From assembly GCA_029227035.1 (NCBI GenBank), contig JAQXZD010000118.1, positions 1-53,365 of the forward strand: DNA of 53,365 bases. The letters are read 5' to 3'. This stretch comes from Lachnospiraceae bacterium. GTDB taxonomy: Bacteria > Bacillota > Clostridia > Lachnospirales > Lachnospiraceae. Made by a program: the position numbers and the translations under genes. This document shows positions 15,192-25,800 of this stretch, piece after piece (within the stretch, counting starts at the first letter, position 1; every line of letters begins with the position of its first letter). The notes under the pieces were generated by a model. It saw only the letters and a program-made list of their open reading frames with translations. It had not been told where the DNA came from and did not search any database.

Positions 15192-17264
15192 ATGAAACAA
15201 AGAAAAACAGACTTTAAGAAAACGGAGATATGGCAGAGGCTTACAGCACTGCTATTGACCCTTTTTATTGTCACAACTACAGTTGGCGGACAGACAGTGC
15301 AGGCGGCACAGCTTAGTAATGATGGCAGTCCATGGGTGGACTATGATCTGCAGCAGAATCTGTCAGGGAATGTAACTCCGAATCCGAGGGATGATTTTTA
15401 TCTGTATGTTAACCATGAATGGCTTGCCAATGCAAAGATTGCAGAGGGAAACACGTCTACAGACTCATTTCAGGAAGTTGAAGACGAGACGGTGAAAAAT
15501 GCGAAGGCGATTTTAGAGGATAAAACGCTGAAAAGTCATGATGCGAAATTGATTCAGAAGTTGAATCGTGAATATCTTAACTGGGAAGCGAGAAATAAGG
15601 CAGGAATTAAGCCATTGAAAGCGACCGTTAAGGCAATTAAAAATATCTCATCCATGAAGGAGCTTTCTGATTTTATCTGTAATAATGAGGATTTGACCTA
15701 CGGAGTTCCGAAGTTTGTCAATTTTTCCAATGACGTCTCTTACAATGATTCTTCTTCCTATGTGACATCTGTATACGGTGATTCACTTTTATTAGGAGAT
15801 GCCGCAGAATATACAAAGCGCACAGAGATGGGAGACCGTTACTATAAAGCATGCCGGAAGGAAGCGGTTGAAATGCTGAAACGTCTGGGATATTCTTCAA
15901 AAGAAGCAGGTAAGATGTATGAGCGGGTTATTAAATTTGAAGGACAGCTTGCCAAAGCATCCTTCTCTATTGAAGATGCAATGAGTCCGGATTATATTCA
16001 GAAGACGAACAATGTCATGAAAAAGGATAAGACAGAGAAGCTGATGAAGAATTTTCCGTTAAAGCGTTATATGAAAGCAAGCGGATACGGAAAGTCGAAA
16101 AATTATTGTGTGACTGAACCGAAGTATATCAAGCAGGTGGATAAGCTCTACACCAAGAAAAACCTGAAAGTAATAAAGGAATATATGCTGGTTCATTATC
16201 TTTCGAATATGATATGCTTGCTGGATCGGAAAGCTTTCGACCTGAGGATTCAGTCTGCAAATATGATCAGTGGTTCTAGTGGAAAGTTGGATGATAAAGA
16301 GTATGCTTATCTTGAGGTAAGCGCATTGCTTTCGGTCCCGCTGCAGAAGGTATACCTGAAAAAATATAATGCAGAAGAGAAGAAAGAGAAGATTACACAG
16401 CTCTGCAAAGAAGTGATTGCAAATTACCGTCAGATGCTTTCCAATGCTACCTGGCTTTCCGAACAGACCAGACAGAAAGCGATTGAAAAGCTTGATGCAA
16501 TGAAGATAAACGTAATATATCCGGATCAGTGGGAAGACTATTCCAAGCTGAACCTGGATGGAAAATCCTACGTGGAATGTTATAAGGCAATTATAAATTA
16601 TGAGAAGAAAGCAAATCAGGCCTGCACAAATAAAAAGGTAGAAAAATCTCAGTGGTTTATAAGTACATTAGAAGCAAATGCCTCTTATAACATGCAGGAC
16701 AACTCCATTAATATTCTGCTTGGTATTCTGGGTGGAGATTTTTACCGGGATGATATGTCAAAAGAGGAGTTGTATGCCGGTATCGGATCTGTTATCGGAC
16801 ATGAGATTTCTCATGCGTTTGATACAAATGGCTGCCAGTATGATGCAGAAGGCAATCTTGCAGACTGGTGGACAAAGGAGGATTATAAGGCTTTTCAAAA
16901 GCGTGCCGATAAGCTGGTTGCTTACTATGACAAGATAGTTGCCTTTGACGGTAAACAAGTTAGCGGAACCAACGTACAGAGTGAGGCAATCGCAGATATC
17001 ACAGGAATGCAGTGTATTCTTGGAATTGCAGCAAAAGAGAAAAATTTTGATTACGATAAGTTTTTCAAACAATATGCAAAGGTATGGAAACAGATTACAA
17101 CGCCTGAGGATGAAGAATACAACTTGCAGCAGAATGTACACCCACTCAATTATTTGCGTACGAATGTTACCGTGCAGCAGTTTGATGAGTTCTATGATAC
17201 TTATCATGTGCAGAAGGGCGATAACATGTATCTTGCACCGGAAGATCGTTTAACAGTGTGGTAA
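15192..17264 (+). CDS. Secreted M13-family (neprilysin/PepO-like) zinc metallopeptidase
   Basis: A 690-residue endopeptidase. The N-terminus has a basic stretch, a hydrophobic core (ALLLTLFIVTTTVGG) and AQAA-type cleavage context (TVQAAQ), so it is probably exported. The zinc site is HEISH at about residue 537, with the third ligand Glu in SEAIADITGMQ near residue 598. Other family stretches are SYNMQDNSINILLG, FDTNGCQYDAEGNLADWW, and DDFYLYVNHEWL near the N-terminus. GGAGGAG precedes the ATG. It is alone between the intron and the pilus cluster and has its own terminator. Substrates are probably peptides outside the cell. Confidence 0.92.
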   Translation: MKQRKTDFKKTEIWQRLTALLLTLFIVTTTVGGQTVQAAQLSNDGSPWVDYDLQQNLSGNVTPNPRDDFYLYVNHEWLANAKIAEGNTSTDSFQEVEDETVKNAKAILEDKTLKSHDAKLIQKLNREYLNWEARNKAGIKPLKATVKAIKNISSMKELSDFICNNEDLTYGVPKFVNFSNDVSYNDSSSYVTSVYGDSLLLGDAAEYTKRTEMGDRYYKACRKEAVEMLKRLGYSSKEAGKMYERVIKFEGQLAKASFSIEDAMSPDYIQKTNNVMKKDKTEKLMKNFPLKRYMKASGYGKSKNYCVTEPKYIKQVDKLYTKKNLKVIKEYMLVHYLSNMICLLDRKAFDLRIQSANMISGSSGKLDDKEYAYLEVSALLSVPLQKVYLKKYNAEEKKEKITQLCKEVIANYRQMLSNATWLSEQTRQKAIEKLDAMKINVIYPDQWEDYSKLNLDGKSYVECYKAIINYEKKANQACTNKKVEKSQWFISTLEANASYNMQDNSINILLGILGGDFYRDDMSKEELYAGIGSVIGHEISHAFDTNGCQYDAEGNLADWWTKEDYKAFQKRADKLVAYYDKIVAFDGKQVSGTNVQSEAIADITGMQCILGIAAKEKNFDYDKFFKQYAKVWKQITTPEDEEYNLQQNVHPLNYLRTNVTVQQFDEFYDTYHVQKGDNMYLAPEDRLTVW

Positions 17265-17267
17265 TGT

Positions 17268-17306
17268 CCCCCCCTTTTGGCTGAAACAGAGTCAGAAGGG
17301 GGTTTT
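17268..17306 (+). terminator. Intrinsic terminator after the metallopeptidase gene
   Basis: A C-run with TTTTGGCTGA pairs with TCAGAAGGGGG and is followed by TTTT. It also lies against the 3' end of the convergent PilT-like gene, so it may serve both. Confidence 0.75.
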
Positions 17307-17310
17307 GATG

Positions 17311-18369
17311 TTAATTAAGTTTCTTTGCAAGCATATCCGGATTGGCTGCATGAAACAGAGCTGTTCGTCTGTCGATCAGACCTTTCCGGTACAGGTTCAG
17401 GATACCGTTATCCATCGCCATCATGGTTTCATTTGTGGAAGAGTAGACCATGGCGTCAATCTGATGGGTTTTCCCCTCGCGGATCAGGTTGCGGATGGCA
17501 GGGTTTAATACCATAATCTCGAATACCGGAACAATATTTCCATCCATAGTCGGGATCAGACGCTGTGAGACAACAGCCTGAAGCACCATAGAGAGCTGAA
17601 TGGAAACCTGATGTTGCTGCTCCGCAGGAAATGCGTCGATAATGCGGTCAATCGTGTTAGCAGCACCGATCGTGTGCAGAGTGGAGAAAATCAGATGTCC
17701 CGTCTCTGCAGCAGTTATGGCAGTGTTGATCGTCTCATAATCCCGCATTTCTCCGAGAAGGATAACATCCGGACTCTGGCGGAGGGAAGCGCGAAGGGCA
17801 GTAAGATAATTATCCGTATCGGTGCATACCTCCCGCTGGCTCACAATACTCTTCTTGTGGCTGTGAAGGAATTCGAGAGGATCTTCCAATGTGATGATAT
17901 GGGATTCCCGCTCACTGTTGATCTTGTCAATCAGACATGCCAGAGTGGTGGATTTACCGCCGCCGGCAGGTCCGGTCACCAGGATCATACCATTGTTCAT
18001 ATCTGCCAGATTCATTACAGCATCCGGGATTTGGAGTTCGCTCGGTTTCGGAAGCGTAAAAGTGATAATACGGATGACAGCGGAGAAAGAACCGCGTTGC
18101 TTGTACGCACTGACACGAAAACGCGAAATTCCCTGTATTGCAAACGAGAAATCATCATCTCCGCATTCGTTAAAATGTGTCATATCTCTGTTGTCCGCAA
18201 GACGGTAGATCTCAGTGATGAAATCATGACAGGTATCCGGCATCATGCGTTCATCATTGTAAGATTTCATTTTCCCGTTCACTTTGTAGGTAAGCGGGAG
18301 GCCTGCAACCACAAAAATATCGGAAGCATGTTCATTGGCAATATTCTTTAAAATCTCTTGTATATTCAT
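17311..18369 (-). CDS. pilT: PilT-like type IV pilus ATPase
   Basis: A 352-residue secretion/pilus ATPase of PilT size. Walker A GPAGGGKST is at residues 133-141, the Asp-box region reads IITLEDPLEF, Walker B is VILLGEMRD, and the His box is ETGHLIFSTLHT. PilT enzymes drive pilus retraction, while assembly ATPases (PilB) are longer and have an extra N-terminal domain. No PilB-type gene is in this cluster, so either this enzyme powers the whole system or the assembly ATPase is elsewhere. It is the last gene of the minus-strand pilus operon. Confidence 0.9.
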   Translation of the reverse strand: MNIQEILKNIANEHASDIFVVAGLPLTYKVNGKMKSYNDERMMPDTCHDFITEIYRLADNRDMTHFNECGDDDFSFAIQGISRFRVSAYKQRGSFSAVIRIITFTLPKPSELQIPDAVMNLADMNNGMILVTGPAGGGKSTTLACLIDKINSERESHIITLEDPLEFLHSHKKSIVSQREVCTDTDNYLTALRASLRQSPDVILLGEMRDYETINTAITAAETGHLIFSTLHTIGAANTIDRIIDAFPAEQQHQVSIQLSMVLQAVVSQRLIPTMDGNIVPVFEIMVLNPAIRNLIREGKTHQIDAMVYSSTNETMMAMDNGILNLYRKGLIDRRTALFHAANPDMLAKKLN

Positions 18370-18412
18370 AACTATATTCAGGATTCAGAATCCTGCTCCT
18401 TTCTAAGTGTAA

Positions 18413-18934
18413 TTATTCCCTGTCGTTATAGAGATGCATCGGCTGCTCTGTTTCATCCAATGCATGATCGGTCTGGCTCTGCCAGCGTGTGATTGTCAGG
18501 AAAGTATCTTTTTCCGATACGGGATATGAGACCTTGAGTGATACATACAGAGTCTGAACTTCGGAAACAGGTACTTGATATGAGATATCTACATCATCTT
18601 TGCCGCTGTCAGCAGAAATTGCAAAATCAGAAACGGAGTCCGGTAAAGAATCCAGAAACAGTTCCTCTGAAATACTGTTATAAAAGGAAGCGGAGTCCTT
18701 ATGGTCAGTGTAGAGCGAGAATAACGTGTGGTCAATAGCGGACATAGCTTCGCGCGCCGTCTTGTCTGCACTATAATAGGAAGAAGTTTTATCGCCATAT
18801 TTTGTGCTGAGTTTATAATCGGAATGAGCCGTCAGCACGGAAAGGGTGGCAAAAGTCACAAGGCAGATAGTGATAAAAACAAGTAAAACGGAAGAAAATC
18901 CGGTGTTTAAAATAGGGCGTTTGCCTTTATTCAT
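18413..18934 (-). CDS. Membrane-anchored pilus-cluster protein, unknown
   Basis: A 173-residue protein with one N-terminal membrane helix (VLLVFITICLVTFATLSVL) and an extracytoplasmic region carrying YKLSTKYGDKTSSYYSADKT. It overlaps the upstream gene by four bases, so the two are probably co-translated. The shape (one N-terminal helix, soluble rest) is that of a minor pilin or pilus-assembly component, but no prepilin cleavage motif is clear. Function is not recognised. Confidence 0.7.
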   Translation of the reverse strand: MNKGKRPILNTGFSSVLLVFITICLVTFATLSVLTAHSDYKLSTKYGDKTSSYYSADKTAREAMSAIDHTLFSLYTDHKDSASFYNSISEELFLDSLPDSVSDFAISADSGKDDVDISYQVPVSEVQTLYVSLKVSYPVSEKDTFLTITRWQSQTDHALDETEQPMHLYNDRE

Positions 18935-19389
18935 GGTCTTTCACCTCCTGTCAGTGCAGTAACAGTCTGAGGACAATAACCGGATATATCCAGAGAGTAG
19001 AGTGTTTCAGAATCCGGTAGTCGAAGGAAACACAGAGTTGCAGTCTTTGGGTTATCCTCGGAAAAAGTAAATTCTGCAGAAAATGCGGCACCTTTCTGAG
19101 AACAGTTGATGAAATCTTCACTGAAGTAAATCTGCAAAGTATTATCTGAAACAACAGAATCAGGATAATACTGCTGTAAGGAATCTTCTCCATTCGGACT
19201 GCTCTGATAGATCTCTGCAAGGGAACTGCAGGTACTGACTGCACGGTGCAGAACAGTCGTAGACTCTGACAGAGAATGTGCCTCAAAGAAAAGCTGAAGG
19301 CAGAATGTGATCAGAACGGAAAAAAATAAAATATTAAACATGATTTCCATAAGAAAAAGTCCGGATTTAGAATGTGTTGGTCTATTCAT
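18931..19389 (-). CDS. Pseudopilin-like protein
   Basis: A 152-residue protein whose N-terminus reads KSG-LFLMEIMFNILFF. A Gly precedes a hydrophobic segment with Glu at +5, which is the type IV prepilin processing pattern. The remainder is a soluble domain with two separated Cys (INCSQKG, SGYCPQ). It is presumably a minor pilin cleaved by a prepilin peptidase not present in this window. Confidence 0.75.
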   Translation of the reverse strand: MNRPTHSKSGLFLMEIMFNILFFSVLITFCLQLFFEAHSLSESTTVLHRAVSTCSSLAEIYQSSPNGEDSLQQYYPDSVVSDNTLQIYFSEDFINCSQKGAAFSAEFTFSEDNPKTATLCFLRLPDSETLYSLDISGYCPQTVTALTGGERP

Positions 19390-19421
19390 GGAAACCTCCT
19401 TATGTTAGTTCCTAAAATCAT

Positions 19422-19910
19422 TTATGACGTTGCATTCAGTGCGACATACAGTGGATAAGTGTTTCCGTCAGTATCTGTAATCTGAAAGAAGAAAAGTCCG
19501 TCGGAAGATGGTACAATGGACAGAGAATCCGTCTCAACAATCTTCTGTCCGGAGTTCCGGGTAAAAGATGTTCCGTCCGTAACCGTGATCTCCCGCAGAT
19601 ATCCGTCATAAGCATAGATGTAAGTACAATATTCCCTGCCATCCGTTGTCTGTGTCAGAGCAAGTGCCGGTGTGCCATGAAGGTCACAGACAGTCGCAGT
19701 GCCGGAGACATCACTTTGATTCAGTTTTTCAGTAAGATAAGCAGATACCGTTCGTGTTTCATAGTTCGCAGACATCTCGTCAGCAATGGATTTATACTGT
19801 TTTGCACCTATCAGAATTACTAAAATAGAAGTAATTGAGAATAGTGCGAGAATCGCCAGAATAAAAACAGTATCAACGGTATGTACTTCATTTTGTTTCA
19901 GGCGTATCAT
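19422..19910 (-). CDS. Single-helix pilus-associated protein (DUF4860-like)
   Basis: A 162-residue protein with one N-terminal membrane helix (TVFILAILALFSITSILVIL), then a beta-rich extracytoplasmic domain. It resembles proteins annotated DUF4860 in Lachnospiraceae pilus clusters; I am only moderately sure. It is separated from the preceding gene by two bases. Confidence 0.65.
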   Translation of the reverse strand: MIRLKQNEVHTVDTVFILAILALFSITSILVILIGAKQYKSIADEMSANYETRTVSAYLTEKLNQSDVSGTATVCDLHGTPALALTQTTDGREYCTYIYAYDGYLREITVTDGTSFTRNSGQKIVETDSLSIVPSSDGLFFFQITDTDGNTYPLYVALNATS

Positions 19911-19912
19911 GC

Positions 19913-20203
19913 TTATTCCGTCCTTTTTATTATTGTAACATCAGGTCTTAAATTGGAACCGATGTACTGATAATCAATAAAATACTTTTGGGTGTCATAA
20001 GTCAGACCATAGTGCTCGGACAGATAAGAGATGTCTGGCGGATAAGCACCCTCCAGAGCATAACATTCCGAGATACTTCTGGTGACAGCGGTTTCGAGGA
20101 TTTTAATCTGCTCCCTGTCATTGGAAGAGGTGATGTGGTCTGTCATAAGAGAAAAAGCAAATAACACTGCAATTATTAGAAAAACAGGCAAAAATTTCTT
20201 CAT
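19913..20203 (-). CDS. Small pilin-like membrane protein
   Basis: A 96-residue protein with an N-terminal helix (FLPVFLIIAVLFAFSLM), followed by a stretch AVTRSISECYALEGAYPPDI that resembles the pilin alpha-helix-to-loop region. There is no canonical cleavage motif. GGAGGCTCC on the plus strand reads as a GGAGCC-type site upstream of its start. It lies between pilC and the DUF4860-like gene. Confidence 0.65.
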   Translation of the reverse strand: MKKFLPVFLIIAVLFAFSLMTDHITSSNDREQIKILETAVTRSISECYALEGAYPPDISYLSEHYGLTYDTQKYFIDYQYIGSNLRPDVTIIKRTE

Positions 20204-20215
20204 ACCGGAGCCTCC

Positions 20216-21241
20216 TTAACCAATACTTGTCATAATTCCAACAAGCGGAAAGAGAAAAGCAATGAGGATCAGACCAATAATTACGGAAAGTATTATATTC
20301 AATGCTGGCTCTAATATAGACAGAAAATGAGAGATCTGTGCATCAATAGCATCCTCATATTCATTGCAGACAGTGTGTAACATCTGATCCATCGTACCGG
20401 TTTTAGCGGCAATCGTAATTCTGGAAGCATAAATCTTGTCAAAAATATCTGCGTCATGCAGAGCCGCCGAAAAGCTTTTTCCGAACTCGCAATCCTTCTT
20501 GCAATGACGGATCCGTTTCTCCATATATGGATTGTCTACCAGCTTCAATGCAAGGTCAAGTCCCTGATCGGTGTCTAAACCACTGCTCAAAGTCAAAGCC
20601 ATGCAGTTCGCAAAATGTTCTGCGGCGATCATCATAGAGAGCCTTTTCTTCTGAAAGAGATGTCTGCCTGTATCTGACCGGAACAGAAAAAAGATCGTAG
20701 CAAACAGCAGAGCCAGAAGAACAATGATCACAGCAAGATACTGATTCAAATGAGAACTGAGCTTCATCATAATAAGAGCAAATCCACTCAGCCCCATGCC
20801 AAGCTCTGAGTATATCTGTTGAAAGACCGGAATTACCTTCAGAATCATAACGAAAATAACCGCTATCATGACACCGATAATAATGAGCGGATAGGTTACT
20901 GCGCTTCGAACGCCGGAGCGGATATTTTCCTCACGCTTATAATAATCTTTCAAGGCGGTAAGCACTTCTTCCAATTTTCCGGACATTTCCCCGACCTCTA
21001 TCATATGAACTGCATACGGCGGAAAAACACCTGACTGTGCCAGCGCCTCATGAAAAGGGCAGCCTGTTGACAGCGGCTGATAGATGGAATTTAAAATCAG
21101 TTTTGTATCTTCATCCGCGGCATCCTCCATAAGAATGGAAATTCCTTCGTAAGTAGGAATTCCGGAAGCAACGATGGAAGCAATCTGGTCACAAAAAGCG
21201 GCAAGTTCCAGATTGCCAAGCCTTTTTTCCTTATGATACAT
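20216..21241 (-). CDS. pilC: Type II secretion/type IV pilus inner-membrane platform protein (PilC/GspF family)
   Basis: A 341-residue protein with two repeats of the F-domain, each with conserved cytoplasmic helices and a membrane segment. Typical stretches are FCDQIASIVASGIPTYEGI, TGCPFHEALAQSGVFPPY and HMIEVGEMSGKLEEVL in the first half; FANCMALTLSSGLDTDQGLD and KTGTMDQMLHTVCNEYED in the second half, then a C-terminal membrane helix. It forms the platform that the ATPase turns. Confidence 0.9.
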   Translation of the reverse strand: MYHKEKRLGNLELAAFCDQIASIVASGIPTYEGISILMEDAADEDTKLILNSIYQPLSTGCPFHEALAQSGVFPPYAVHMIEVGEMSGKLEEVLTALKDYYKREENIRSGVRSAVTYPLIIIGVMIAVIFVMILKVIPVFQQIYSELGMGLSGFALIMMKLSSHLNQYLAVIIVLLALLFATIFFLFRSDTGRHLFQKKRLSMMIAAEHFANCMALTLSSGLDTDQGLDLALKLVDNPYMEKRIRHCKKDCEFGKSFSAALHDADIFDKIYASRITIAAKTGTMDQMLHTVCNEYEDAIDAQISHFLSILEPALNIILSVIIGLILIAFLFPLVGIMTSIG

Positions 21242-21252
21242 AAGACCTCCTG

Positions 21253-22185
21253 TTAATAGACATATTTTGTAATGTACTTGTCATTATCTGTAAGAAAATC
21301 CTTAGGGGAAGAGCTGGTTGACGCAAAGGTCGGATCCATGAGTTTCCAATCATTTCCGTCAAACTCAATAATGCCGTTCACCCAGCCCTTATTCGTGATA
21401 TAAGTACTGATCCATGCGTGATAGGCATCACCCATATAACCCACTTCCAGGCGGGTCGGAATCTGCTGTGTGCGTAACATGGCAGCCATGACAGCGGCGT
21501 AATCAAAGCAGATACCGGTATTGCTGCGGTAGATTTCATCTACATCGGGCAGATATCCGCTCTGTACGGAATCCGCCTTGTCATAATCATATGTAAAATG
21601 AGTAATAATGTAATCATAAACATTCTCTACAATTTCGACATCCGTGCTGGCAGAAGATGCAAGCTCCTCTCCTTTTGCAACTACCTCAGAATCAGCAGAG
21701 AAATTGACATATTGGTTTGCATATAAAAAAGGATCGAAAGAATTCTCAATCGATACCTGTATATTTTGGGAAAACAGAGTAGAATAACGATTGCCTTTGA
21801 TATTCTCAAATACTTCCAGCAAATAATCCCCATTGCCGGAGGTCAGGGGAAACGTTTCATAGCTGTTGTGTAAATTATACGTGTAGGTAACATTATCCGG
21901 GCCGGTAATTCGGAACTTCACTTTGGAATTTGAACCGGTATAATCTGCCATGACGTAGCCATTTGCAGTATGGGAAGCATCGATTGTGACAGAATCATTT
22001 CCATAAACAACAGTACCGTCTGCGCTTCCGGTAAGGACAACCGCGGTATGCTTTGCCGATTGTTCGGAAGTCGGCTGTTCTTCCGGTTGAGAATCGTCAG
22101 CAGCACTCTTGCAGGAGCACAGAGTAAGACAGGCAGATATGATGAGCAGTATCAACGATATCTTAGTAGAAAATCTTCGTTCCAT
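21253..22185 (-). CDS. Transglutaminase-like lipoprotein
   Basis: A 310-residue protein. The start at 22185 has GGAGG ahead; a longer reading frame upstream lacks it. It has an N-terminal signal with a lipobox-like LCSC. The last ~150 residues are a transglutaminase-like (papain-fold) domain: catalytic Cys in NTGICFDYAAVMAAMLR, His in GDAYHAWIST, Asp in LMDPTFAS. The middle is a beta-rich domain. Such domains act as proteases or cross-linkers at the cell surface. Its place as second gene of the pilus operon suggests a role in handling pilus or surface proteins, which is inference. Confidence 0.8.
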   Translation of the reverse strand: MERRFSTKISLILLIISACLTLCSCKSAADDSQPEEQPTSEQSAKHTAVVLTGSADGTVVYGNDSVTIDASHTANGYVMADYTGSNSKVKFRITGPDNVTYTYNLHNSYETFPLTSGNGDYLLEVFENIKGNRYSTLFSQNIQVSIENSFDPFLYANQYVNFSADSEVVAKGEELASSASTDVEIVENVYDYIITHFTYDYDKADSVQSGYLPDVDEIYRSNTGICFDYAAVMAAMLRTQQIPTRLEVGYMGDAYHAWISTYITNKGWVNGIIEFDGNDWKLMDPTFASTSSSPKDFLTDNDKYITKYVY

Positions 22186-22204
22186 GCAAATCCTCCATGT
22201 ACGA

Positions 22205-22654
22205 TCAGTCAAAAGACTCGTCAACACTCTCAAAATCTCCGTTTCCGTTCAAAGTGAGAGTGACGGACTCACGGGCGGCACTGATATCGGTGCGCCCCTC
22301 GGAACAGAGTTCTCCATTCTGATTATAGAGAGCCCATTGGAATTCTGTGACAGTGTCCGGCCAGTTGGCATTGATGGAAATCACCTGTTTGTCTTCTAAA
22401 GAATCCAGATTCCTCTGTTCTCCGCTCACCGGGTCAATAATAGAGAACATACCGATATCCGTGCCACACATATTGGCGATATTGATGGTAAGCGCTCTGG
22501 TTGGTATTGATTCTGATTCGGTTTCGGATTCAGTTTCCCGGGTAGTGACAGAGGTATCCGTTCTGGAATCAGAGCCGTGATCTGCACATCCTGATAACAA
22601 AAAACTACATATTAATAATAAGGTAACACATAATGGTAAAATTCTATTTTTCAT
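22205..22654 (-). CDS. Small lipoprotein, first gene of the pilus operon
   Basis: A 149-residue lipoprotein with signal peptide and lipobox (FLLSGC), then a Ser/Thr/Glu-rich linker and a beta-rich domain (ALTINIANMCGTDIGMFSII). No family recognised. The ATG at 22654 is preferred to one at 22663 that touches the GGAGG site. It starts the minus-strand run that continues to pilT. Confidence 0.7.
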   Translation of the reverse strand: MKNRILPLCVTLLLICSFLLSGCADHGSDSRTDTSVTTRETESETESESIPTRALTINIANMCGTDIGMFSIIDPVSGEQRNLDSLEDKQVISINANWPDTVTEFQWALYNQNGELCSEGRTDISAARESVTLTLNGNGDFESVDESFD

Positions 22655-22748
22655 ACAAATCATAACCTCCTTTTGTAATCATGTGATTATTATAAGGTAA
22701 AATTTAGAAAAAAGGAAGTAAAATCGTCAAAACTAGCCATTTGGGTAG

Positions 22749-22777
22749 TTTACAAATTATTTCCAATTTGGTACAAT
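22749..22777 (+). promoter_or_regulatory. Probable promoter of the repeat surface protein gene
   Basis: TTTACA (22749-22754), 17-bp spacer, TACAAT (22772-22777). It lies 59 bases before the start codon at 22836. Confidence 0.55.
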
Positions 22778-22835
22778 ACATGGTAAAATGAGTATTATGA
22801 GGATAAAAGCGTAAAAGAAAAGGAGAATGGGAATC

Positions 22836-25800
22836 ATGAAGAAACGCACAGTAAACGAACATGTTATTAAAGCTATTTCCATTGGATTGTCAGCTATGAT
22901 GGCAATGTCACCGGTGACAGCCATGGCAGAGGAGATTGGGGAACAGCCGGATGGCAGCAATGAACCGATAGAAGCAAATCAGAAAGAAGAAACCGCGCAG
23001 GATATTGCAGATGCTGCAACTAAGACAGCAGGAGAGATTCAGGAAGATGCAAAAGCGGCAAAGCTTGTTGCGGATGATGTGAATGCAGTTGAGGAAGACG
23101 GAACGGAATTAGATAAAGCAGGAACTGCATTGGATAAGAGCCAGAAAACTGTAACAGACGACGCAGAGAATGTAAAGAAAGATCTTGCGGATGCAAAGAA
23201 TGAAGCAAATGCGATAGATAATTCGCTGGATCAGGCAGACACCGTGGTAGATGCAGCAGTAGAAGCAGCAGAAAAGGCAGCTTCAGATATTGCAGCAAAG
23301 AAGGATGTCTATGACAAGCAGGTAGCAGAGATTTCTTCTGCCAAGACAACGGAGGAAGCTAAGAGTGCTTATGATAAAGCACAGGCAACCGCAGAGGAGG
23401 CACAGGCAGCATACGATGCAGCAGTAGATGAATACAACAAGAACAAGACTGCTTATGATGAAGCAGTAGCGAAAGTAGCAGAGGCACAGAAAGCATATGA
23501 TGCAGCAGTAGCGAAAGCGGCAGGAGATGCTGCAGAGGCAGAAAAAGCGTTGGAGCAGGCGAAGGCAGATGCGGAAGCATTAAAGACGGCTGCAGATCAA
23601 TCCGCAAAGGAGGCTGCGGAAAGTGCAGCTTATAAGGTTGCAGAGCTCGAGAGGAAGGCACAGTCGCATAAAGATATTGATTGGAATGAGCAGGATAAAC
23701 TCTTCATTGCCATCATGAATAATTATTATCTTCCACAGCAGGATAACGTGAAAGAGGTTATCAGTAATGTTGTGACAAAATATGCGGATGATTCCAAGAA
23801 CTTCTTCACTGTGAAGTATAAAGACAATAACGGAGAAGAGCAGACGGCATATTATAACTACAAGCTGGACGAGAAGAAGAATCTTGTTATTTTTGAGAAG
23901 ACGTTCGAGGATGTTCTTGTAACTCCGGGTGAAGAAGCTCAGTACGTTATTAATGATGCAGAAGGAAATACAGAATATAGTTGTCCGGAAAGCGAGCTTC
24001 AGAATAAGCTCGATTCAGGAGAGATTATTAATGTCGGATCTGATGAGAAACCGGTATATGCTAAGGTTAATGCAGACGGCACTACAACAACTCTGGTAAC
24101 AGCGGGAGAGACAAAGAAAGGTAATGTGACTACCAATGTTGAAGTTGACAATACAAAGGTAGATTATGTCTATGACGCAGAAACAGATACTTATACAAAG
24201 GTTGAGAAGGGTGATGTCACAACAACCAAGACCTATTCCGGGGTGTCACTTTCTTCCGATAAGAAGTATGCAACTAAGGCAGAAGCTGAGGCAGCGGCAA
24301 AGGCAGATGCAGCAGCAGAAGCAGAGAAGCTTGCAAACGGTGAAAAGGTTACGGATGTTGCGACAGATGTGAAAATCAGCGAAGAAAAAACAACAACATA
24401 TACCGGAAGTGCTACTTATATATCTGCATTTACTGCAACGATTGACATGGGTGGAATTAAAGAGAATTCCTGGTCAAAAGCAAGTGATGTTGCAAAAAAT
24501 ATCAAGAAGGATGCAATTAAAGATGCAGAAGATGAATTGTGGGATAACGGCTATTATCTGCTAGATAGTAACGGTAATGTTCAGGTTAACAAGACAAAGG
24601 ATAACAAAATCTGGGCGGATGAGTATACAACAACGGCAGATTCTTCCATTACTCTTACTTACGCAAAATATGAGACGCAGGAAGTCAAGTATACCTTGTG
24701 GGACGATATCAAAGATATATTCCAAGGCGATAAAAACAAGGATAAAGCTGCCAAAGCAATAAAGCAGAAGATAGAGGAACAGGGCGGTCTGTTTATTGAT
24801 ATCAAAGAATTTAACTGGGATCTCGGAACAGCAACCTGCTATGTTATCCCAAGTCAATCAGTTACAGCAACCGATGAGCAGAAGACAGCATCAGCAGCGA
24901 GTACAGCAGCCCAGAAAGCTGCAGAAGAAGCAGCAAAGAAGGAATCTGTTTCTAATAGTGTTCTTCAGAAAGTGTCTAAGGAGGTAACCGGTTCTAAGAA
25001 TAAGGTTAAGACAAATGAAGCAGTTGCAACCAGCATAAAGACCAGCACAAAGTCAGAGACCGAGACTTCCTATAAGTATAGCGGAACCTACACAGCTACA
25101 ACGGTAACAGTTGCAGATGGTGTTGAGATTTCTAAGGTCAGCGGTTATGCAACAGAATTGGCTTATAAGGATAAAGTAGATCCGGTTTATGATAAGAACT
25201 GCCCGACGAATGCAAATTATCTTGCAGGCAATATTCTTTTGAATGAGAAGACAGACGAGGGACTTCGTAATTATATTGAGACAGCTAAGAAGAAGAAAGC
25301 AGATTATGACAGAATTGTAGAAGAGGCTAAAGCAGCAGACGATGCTGTGGCAGATGCACAGAAGAAAGTCGATACTCTTAAGAATCAGATTGAACTTCTG
25401 GAGAAGAAGAAGACCACAACGGCTGCAAAACTGGCAGATCTCGAAGCACAGCTTTCAAAAGCAGAGGCAAAACTTAAGGATGCAAAGGATACCGCAGATA
25501 CTCTTAAGGATGCCGAGAAAACCTATAAGGATAAGGTTGCAGCACTTACACCGCCAGGTGGAAATGGTGGCAACGGTGGAAACACCGATAACGGTGGAAA
25601 CGGTGGCAACACCGATAACGGCGGAAACGGTGGCAACACTAACAACGGCGGAAATGGTGGAAACACCGATAACGGTGGAAACGGCGGCAACACCAATAAC
25701 GGCGGAAACGGCGGCAACACCAATAACGGCGGAAACGGCGGCAACACGAACAATGGTGGAAACACCAATAACGGTGGAAACGGTGGCAACACCAATAACG

